Positions 60,188-64,000 of a stretch of DNA of 64,000 nucleotides are shown one piece after another (positions within the stretch are counted from its first letter, which is position 1; every line of letters begins with the position of its first letter). A program made the translations under genes and the position numbers. The notes below the pieces were generated by a model. The model was not told where the DNA came from, searched no databases, and saw nothing but the letters and a program-made list of their open reading frames with translations. This stretch comes from JABDJL01 sp963664065 (GTDB taxonomy: Bacteria; Pseudomonadota; Gammaproteobacteria; Xanthomonadales; SZUA-36): positions 2,294,001 through 2,358,000 of the forward strand of contig OY760942.1 of assembly GCA_963664065.1 (NCBI GenBank). The letters are read 5' to 3'.

Positions 60188-62284
60188 GTGAACCACTCAC
60201 CAATCAGATTTTCATTGGGCGTTGCACTGGCGGTAACGCTGATAGGTACCGGTTGTCAGCAGCAATCTGAAGAGGCTGCAGTAGCCGCCCCAGGCAAGGA
60301 AACTGCTGTAGAGGTAGCCGAAAAAAAGCCATTGGGTTCAGGCATCGATTTTGACGGGTTTAACATGGAAGTGCGTCCGCAGGACGATTTCTTTGATTAT
60401 GTAAATGGTACCTGGGTCGCCAATACGGAAATGCCAGCCGACAAGGCTCGCTGGGGTACTTTCGATAAATTGCGCGAAGAGTCTGAAAACGACATTCGGG
60501 CCCTGGTTGAGGAAGTCAGCGCGGCAGAGAATGTTCAAGCCGGCAGCCCGACCCAGAAAATTCGCGATTTCTACAATTCTTACATGAATATGGATGCGGC
60601 AACACAATTGGGGGTAGAGGCAATCCGGGCTGAACTTGATGAGATCGCATCCATATCCAGTCTTGATGAACTGTACCGCTCATTCAGTACGCTGGGTATT
60701 TACGGCGTGAATTCACCCATAGGTGGCGGCATCATCGCGGATATGAAGAATCCCGACGAATATGCTGTATACCTTGTCCAGGCTGGCCTTACCCTGCCCG
60801 ACCGCGACTACTATCTGCTTGATGACGAACAGTTCGTCAGCGGACGGCAGCTATATCTTGAGTATGTTGCGGGCATTCTCGGAAAGGCCGGTTATAACAA
60901 TGGCGCAGACCGTGCAAAACAACTACTGGCGCTCGAAACTGCCATCGCACAGGTGCAATGGACCGAGGAAAGGAACAGGGACTGGACCCAGCGATACAAC
61001 CCCAGGAGCATGGAAGAATTGAACGAAATGGCTCCTGCCATTGGCTGGCAGACCATGCTTGACGCAGCCGGACTCGAAGGCCGTGAACATTACGTCGTTT
61101 CTCAGCCAGACTTTTTTACTGCTCTTGGCAGCATTTTTACCGATACCAGCCTGGATACCTGGAAAGACTACCTTGCATTCCAGACGCTAAGTTCATTCGC
61201 GCCGGTGCTCGGCGATGAGTTTTTCACACTTAACTTCAATTTTTTCAGTAAGGGCCTGTCCGGAATCGACGAGCCACGGCCGCTATGGAAGCGGGCTGTC
61301 GGATCCGTCAATGGCAACATGGGTGAACTTTTGGGACAACTGTATGTTGACAAAGATTTCCAGGAAGAGTCCAAGGTCCGCATGGATGTTTTGATCCAGA
61401 ATCTGCTCAAGGCATACGAAGTTTCAATCACTGAACTTGAATGGGTGGGCGATGACACGCGGCAGCAAGCGCTGGACAAATTATCCAAGTTCAACCCGAT
61501 GGTCGGTTACCCTGACAAGTGGATTGATTACGGTACCCTTGAGGTTGTTGGCGGAGATCTTATAGCCAACATCAAGAATGGTGCGCACTTTGCTTATAAC
61601 TATCAACTAGACAAGCTGGACAAGCCTGTTGACAAGACCGAATGGGGTATGACCCCGCAAACGGTTAATGCCTATTACCACCCGGTATTGAACGTGATCG
61701 TGTTCCCGGCTTCTATCCTGCAGCCCCCGTTCTTCAATGCAGGAGCAGATGATGCAGTGAACTACGGCGGCATTGGTGCGGTCATTGGCCACGAGATCGG
61801 GCACGGTTTCGACGATTCAGGCAGCCGCTTTGACGGCGATGGCGTGCTGCGTAACTGGTGGACCGACGAAGACCGTCGTGCGTTCGATTTACGTAAGAAC
61901 GCACTGGCGGCTCAATATGACGGTTATCAGATCATCGATGGTTTAACCATAAACGGTCAATTTACTTCCGGTGAAAACATCGGTGCCCTCGGAGGTCTCA
62001 GCATTGCATACAAGGCCTACAAAATGTCCTTGAATGGCGAAGAGGCGCCCGTCATCGATGGACTGACAGGCGATCAACGTTTCTTCCTGGGTTATGCCCA
62101 GGTCTGGCGCTCGAAATCCCGCGATGAAGAAACCAAACGCCGCCTGACGACCGACACCCATTCGCCGCCCAAATTCCGTGCCAATGGTGCTGCAGTAAAC
62201 GTAGCTGAATTTTACGAGGCGTTTGACGTGAAAAAAGGCGATGGCATGTATCTTCCGCCTGAAGAACGCGTCAAGATCTGGTAA
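60188..62284 (+). CDS. pepO: M13-family zinc metallopeptidase (PepO-like), lipoprotein
   Basis: 698 residues from a GTG at 60188. Lipoprotein signal with lipobox LIGTGC (residue about 18-23). Peptidase M13 domain includes NAYYHPVLNVIVFPASILQP (about 496-515) and the zinc motif VIGHEIGHGFDDSG (HExxH, about 536-549). The third ligand Glu is in GENIGALGGL (about 597), but the family Asp two residues after Ile-Gly (ENIxD) is Ala here (codon GCC). That Asp normally supports a zinc-ligand His, so activity may be altered. C-terminal SPPKFRANGAAVNVAEFYEAF is intact. Confidence 0.93.
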   Translation: MNHSPIRFSLGVALAVTLIGTGCQQQSEEAAVAAPGKETAVEVAEKKPLGSGIDFDGFNMEVRPQDDFFDYVNGTWVANTEMPADKARWGTFDKLREESENDIRALVEEVSAAENVQAGSPTQKIRDFYNSYMNMDAATQLGVEAIRAELDEIASISSLDELYRSFSTLGIYGVNSPIGGGIIADMKNPDEYAVYLVQAGLTLPDRDYYLLDDEQFVSGRQLYLEYVAGILGKAGYNNGADRAKQLLALETAIAQVQWTEERNRDWTQRYNPRSMEELNEMAPAIGWQTMLDAAGLEGREHYVVSQPDFFTALGSIFTDTSLDTWKDYLAFQTLSSFAPVLGDEFFTLNFNFFSKGLSGIDEPRPLWKRAVGSVNGNMGELLGQLYVDKDFQEESKVRMDVLIQNLLKAYEVSITELEWVGDDTRQQALDKLSKFNPMVGYPDKWIDYGTLEVVGGDLIANIKNGAHFAYNYQLDKLDKPVDKTEWGMTPQTVNAYYHPVLNVIVFPASILQPPFFNAGADDAVNYGGIGAVIGHEIGHGFDDSGSRFDGDGVLRNWWTDEDRRAFDLRKNALAAQYDGYQIIDGLTINGQFTSGENIGALGGLSIAYKAYKMSLNGEEAPVIDGLTGDQRFFLGYAQVWRSKSRDEETKRRLTTDTHSPPKFRANGAAVNVAEFYEAFDVKKGDGMYLPPEERVKIW

Positions 62285-62301
62285 TTACAATTGGTACCCG
62301 A

Positions 62302-62330
62302 AACGGCTACAACAGTGGCCGTTTTCTTTT
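62302..62330 (+). terminator. pepO terminator
   Basis: Stem AACGGC / GCCGTT with a loop of about 10 bases, followed by TTCTTTT, 18 bases after the stop. Confidence 0.75.
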
Positions 62331-62397
62331 CTGATCGCTTAAAATACATGTACATTTTGTTGCGACCTTTTTCCTATAGACACCGTCTTACTTGCTG

Positions 62398-62967
62398 ATG
62401 GCTCATTCCGGATTCGACATAGAGATCGATGACTTCACGCTCGCTGGCGCGAAGCGTGGAGACATGGGCGCTTGTGAAAGAATTTATCGCCTGTACCAGG
62501 CCCCCGCGTTTACGGTAGCCGTTCGCGTATGCCGCTGCCGGGAACTTGCTCAGGAAGTCACGCAAGAGGCGTTTATCACGGCGTTTCGCAGAATTGGCCA
62601 GTTCAGGGGAGACGCCCCGTTTTGGGGTTGGCTGCGGCGGGTTGTTATCAACCACGCCATTAGCGCACTTCGCAGACAGCCCAAGGCCGAAATTGTTGAA
62701 TTCGAGGAATACCAGGCCTGGGATCCGGGTGAACATGATCAAATCGGGATGGCCATGGGCCTGGAAAGTGCACTACAGGAATTGAGCGACGAAGACCGGA
62801 CCATTGTCTGGCTGCATGATGTAGAAGGCTACAAACACCAGGAAATTGCAAAATTTTTTGGTAAAACAGAAAGTTTTTCCAAGACCCGCCTGGCACGGGC
62901 GAGAAAACGGCTGCGGGGGCTGATTGAGTCGGCCATCAGCGATCCAATTGCAAACGCCATTGCGTAA
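62398..62967 (+). CDS. ECF RNA polymerase sigma factor
   Basis: 189 residues from ATG 62398 (TTG 62392 also possible; neither has a strong ribosome site). Region 2 shows AQEVTQEAFITAFRRIGQFRG (about 48-68) and WGWLRRVVINHAISALRR. Region 4 is LQELSDEDRTIVWLHDVEGY (about 123-142) with KHQEIAKFFGKTES and a basic helix. No zinc-type anti-sigma is recognised, but a membrane protein gene follows after 11 bases. Confidence 0.93.
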   Translation: MAHSGFDIEIDDFTLAGAKRGDMGACERIYRLYQAPAFTVAVRVCRCRELAQEVTQEAFITAFRRIGQFRGDAPFWGWLRRVVINHAISALRRQPKAEIVEFEEYQAWDPGEHDQIGMAMGLESALQELSDEDRTIVWLHDVEGYKHQEIAKFFGKTESFSKTRLARARKRLRGLIESAISDPIANAIA

Positions 62968-62978
62968 CGAGAGAAAAT

Positions 62979-63524
62979 ATGAACATTTCACTCAGCACAA
63001 TCACCATTCACCAGGACCCACTTGGGCTTCGTGACCTGCCCCTTTTGAAACCCGATACAGATGGGTGGACGACCATCAGGCAGGCGCTGGAAGAGCAACA
63101 GGCCAGGCAGCGTAAGCAACGGTCCGCCATTACCTGGCTGGCTGTTGCAGCAAGCATGGTGTTGGCAGTGATAGTAACCACCCGCCAATCCGGCATTGAA
63201 CAACCGCTTGCAAAACCGGTTGCGACCCAAAGCACGGATCTGGCGTCAGTGGATAACATGGATAAGGTGCATTCCCTGATTTCGCTTTCGCAAACACTGG
63301 AATCACAATTACGAAATATTCGGGAAGAAACCGGTTCCATACCGGCTAATTCGGCCGTTTATATTGCTGAACTCGAAGACCTGGTAGCACAGGTAGACAC
63401 TGAGCTCAGTTATTCGCCCGATTCGGTCAGTTTATGGGGACAGCGTGTCAATCTCCTGCTGGACCTTGCACAGATTTACCAGCATCACTGGGAAACAGAA
63501 TACGGACAGATGGCATCACTATGA
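62979..63524 (+). CDS. Single-pass membrane protein, candidate anti-sigma factor
   Basis: 181 residues. N-terminal cytoplasmic part of about 50 residues (GWTTIRQALEEQQARQRKQR), one membrane helix (AITWLAVAASMVLAVIVTT, about 48-66), then a periplasmic region with coiled-coil potential (LISLSQTLESQLRNIREETG). Topology and position directly after the ECF sigma gene suggest it restrains that sigma factor. No ASD or zinc motif is visible, so this is inference. Confidence 0.7.
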   Translation: MNISLSTITIHQDPLGLRDLPLLKPDTDGWTTIRQALEEQQARQRKQRSAITWLAVAASMVLAVIVTTRQSGIEQPLAKPVATQSTDLASVDNMDKVHSLISLSQTLESQLRNIREETGSIPANSAVYIAELEDLVAQVDTELSYSPDSVSLWGQRVNLLLDLAQIYQHHWETEYGQMASL

Positions 63525-63544
63525 TTTTTCGGAGGCAACAGGCC

Positions 63545-64000
63545 ATGAAACTTGAATTTGGTAAAACGAAACTGGGCACGATACTGGCACTATCGGTCTT
63601 GCTCACCAGCACGGCCATATCGGCCGAAGACACCCGGTCTGAAGAGAAACAGCCCGTTCAGGCCCGTGAGGCACTCGAGCAGGCAGAGCTTCAGGCTGCC
63701 TATGAAGAAGCAGTTGGAGAGGCCAGGCAGGAACAGCGTGCAGCCCGTGAAGCGGTGGAAAGAGCCCGCACCGAGATGTTACATGCTGCCGAAGAACAAG
63801 CCCGGCAGGCAGAAATACAAGCGAGCTCGCGTGCGGAGCGCGCTGAAGAATTTGAAAGGACGCGTGAACTTCACGAGGCGGAATCTGCCGCCATGCGCGA
63901 AGAGCTGAGCCGTGTCCACGATAGCCTGCGCCACGCTTCCCGCGAAGTTGCGCGTGTTCATCGTGATTTAGACCGCTCGCATTATCGCGTCGCGCCCCTG
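63545..64000 (+). CDS. Secreted Ala/Glu/Arg-rich coiled-coil protein, runs off the window
   Basis: From ATG 63545 (GGAGG ribosome site 9 bases upstream) the frame is open to the window end, 152 codons. The signal peptide is LGTILALSVLLTSTAISAED (about 10-29). The rest is almost entirely charged heptad-like sequence (AREALEQAELQAAYEEAVGE, REELSRVHDSLRHASREVAR), predicted a long periplasmic coiled coil. It starts 20 bases after the putative anti-sigma gene, so it is probably the third gene of a sigma/anti-sigma/effector operon. What lies beyond is not seen. Confidence 0.8.
   Translation, partial: MKLEFGKTKLGTILALSVLLTSTAISAEDTRSEEKQPVQAREALEQAELQAAYEEAVGEARQEQRAAREAVERARTEMLHAAEEQARQAEIQASSRAERAEEFERTRELHEAESAAMREELSRVHDSLRHASREVARVHRDLDRSHYRVAPL

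Overview
The window is a gammaproteobacterial chromosome segment of roughly 50% GC. The evidence is gene order and family content: sdhCDAB followed by sdhE and a ygfX-like gene with a divergent ygfZ, a lolC/lolD pair, divergent rluC and rne, and the ftsK-lolA-serS and trxB-aat blocks. A high-potential iron-sulfur protein fits photosynthetic-type or related Gammaproteobacteria, but I cannot assign an order.

Layout. (1) 1-4.7 kb: the 3' part of clpA converges on infA. The gap between them holds an IS3-family element that is itself split by an IS1595-type element carrying two unknown passenger genes. (2) 4.9-9.6 kb: tRNA-Gly and tRNA-Cys, a membrane gene (DUF6498-like) broken by an in-frame stop, small membrane genes, an IS91-type remnant, a truncated FAD oxidoreductase, a second IS3-family element and tRNA-Leu on the other strand. 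(3) 9.6-15.2 kb: arginase, a small CPxC protein, then two inverted, nearly identical IS407-type copies around an AT-rich patch of gene debris (sulfotransferase and pilin pseudogenes). (4) 15.7-18.6 kb: copper-resistance operon (Cys-rich small protein, copA, copB). (5) 18.7-24.1 kb: HiPIP, sdhCDAB-sdhE-ygfX, ygfZ. (6) 24-39 kb: a long minus-strand block for envelope biogenesis and related functions (lolC/E, lolD, comEC, exbB, exbD, msbA, lpxK, kdsB, a low-molecular-weight phosphatase, uvrC, pgsA, ispG, a methyltransferase). (7) 38-42.4 kb: rluC divergent from rne, which has a long structured leader. (8) 42.4-47.3 kb: a decayed accessory patch with a response-regulator gene destroyed by an IS3 copy, an aminotransferase with an internal stop, a frameshifted IPTL-CTERM-like protein and tRNA-Ser. 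(9) 47.6-64 kb: mostly housekeeping: yccA-like, serS, lolA, ftsK, trxB, aat, an EamA transporter, SRPBCC, rhomboid, plsC, hsp20, greB, an M13 peptidase and an ECF sigma module that runs off the end.

The most informative signals are genome-plasticity scars that can be read to the base. A 266-bp MITE-like element with a 4-bp target duplication has split a formerly overlapping ftsK/lolA pair and supplies part of the new ftsK stop. A microhomology deletion joins an IS3 copy to a response regulator. The IS1595-type element carries an uncharacterised two-gene passenger unit. An hsp20 gene has a near-consensus sigma-32 promoter and a candidate ROSE-type RNA thermometer.

I found no CRISPR array, prophage or clear anti-phage system. 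Functions of named genes rest on family motifs visible in the translations. Claims about ancestral order are inference from known E. coli gene order.
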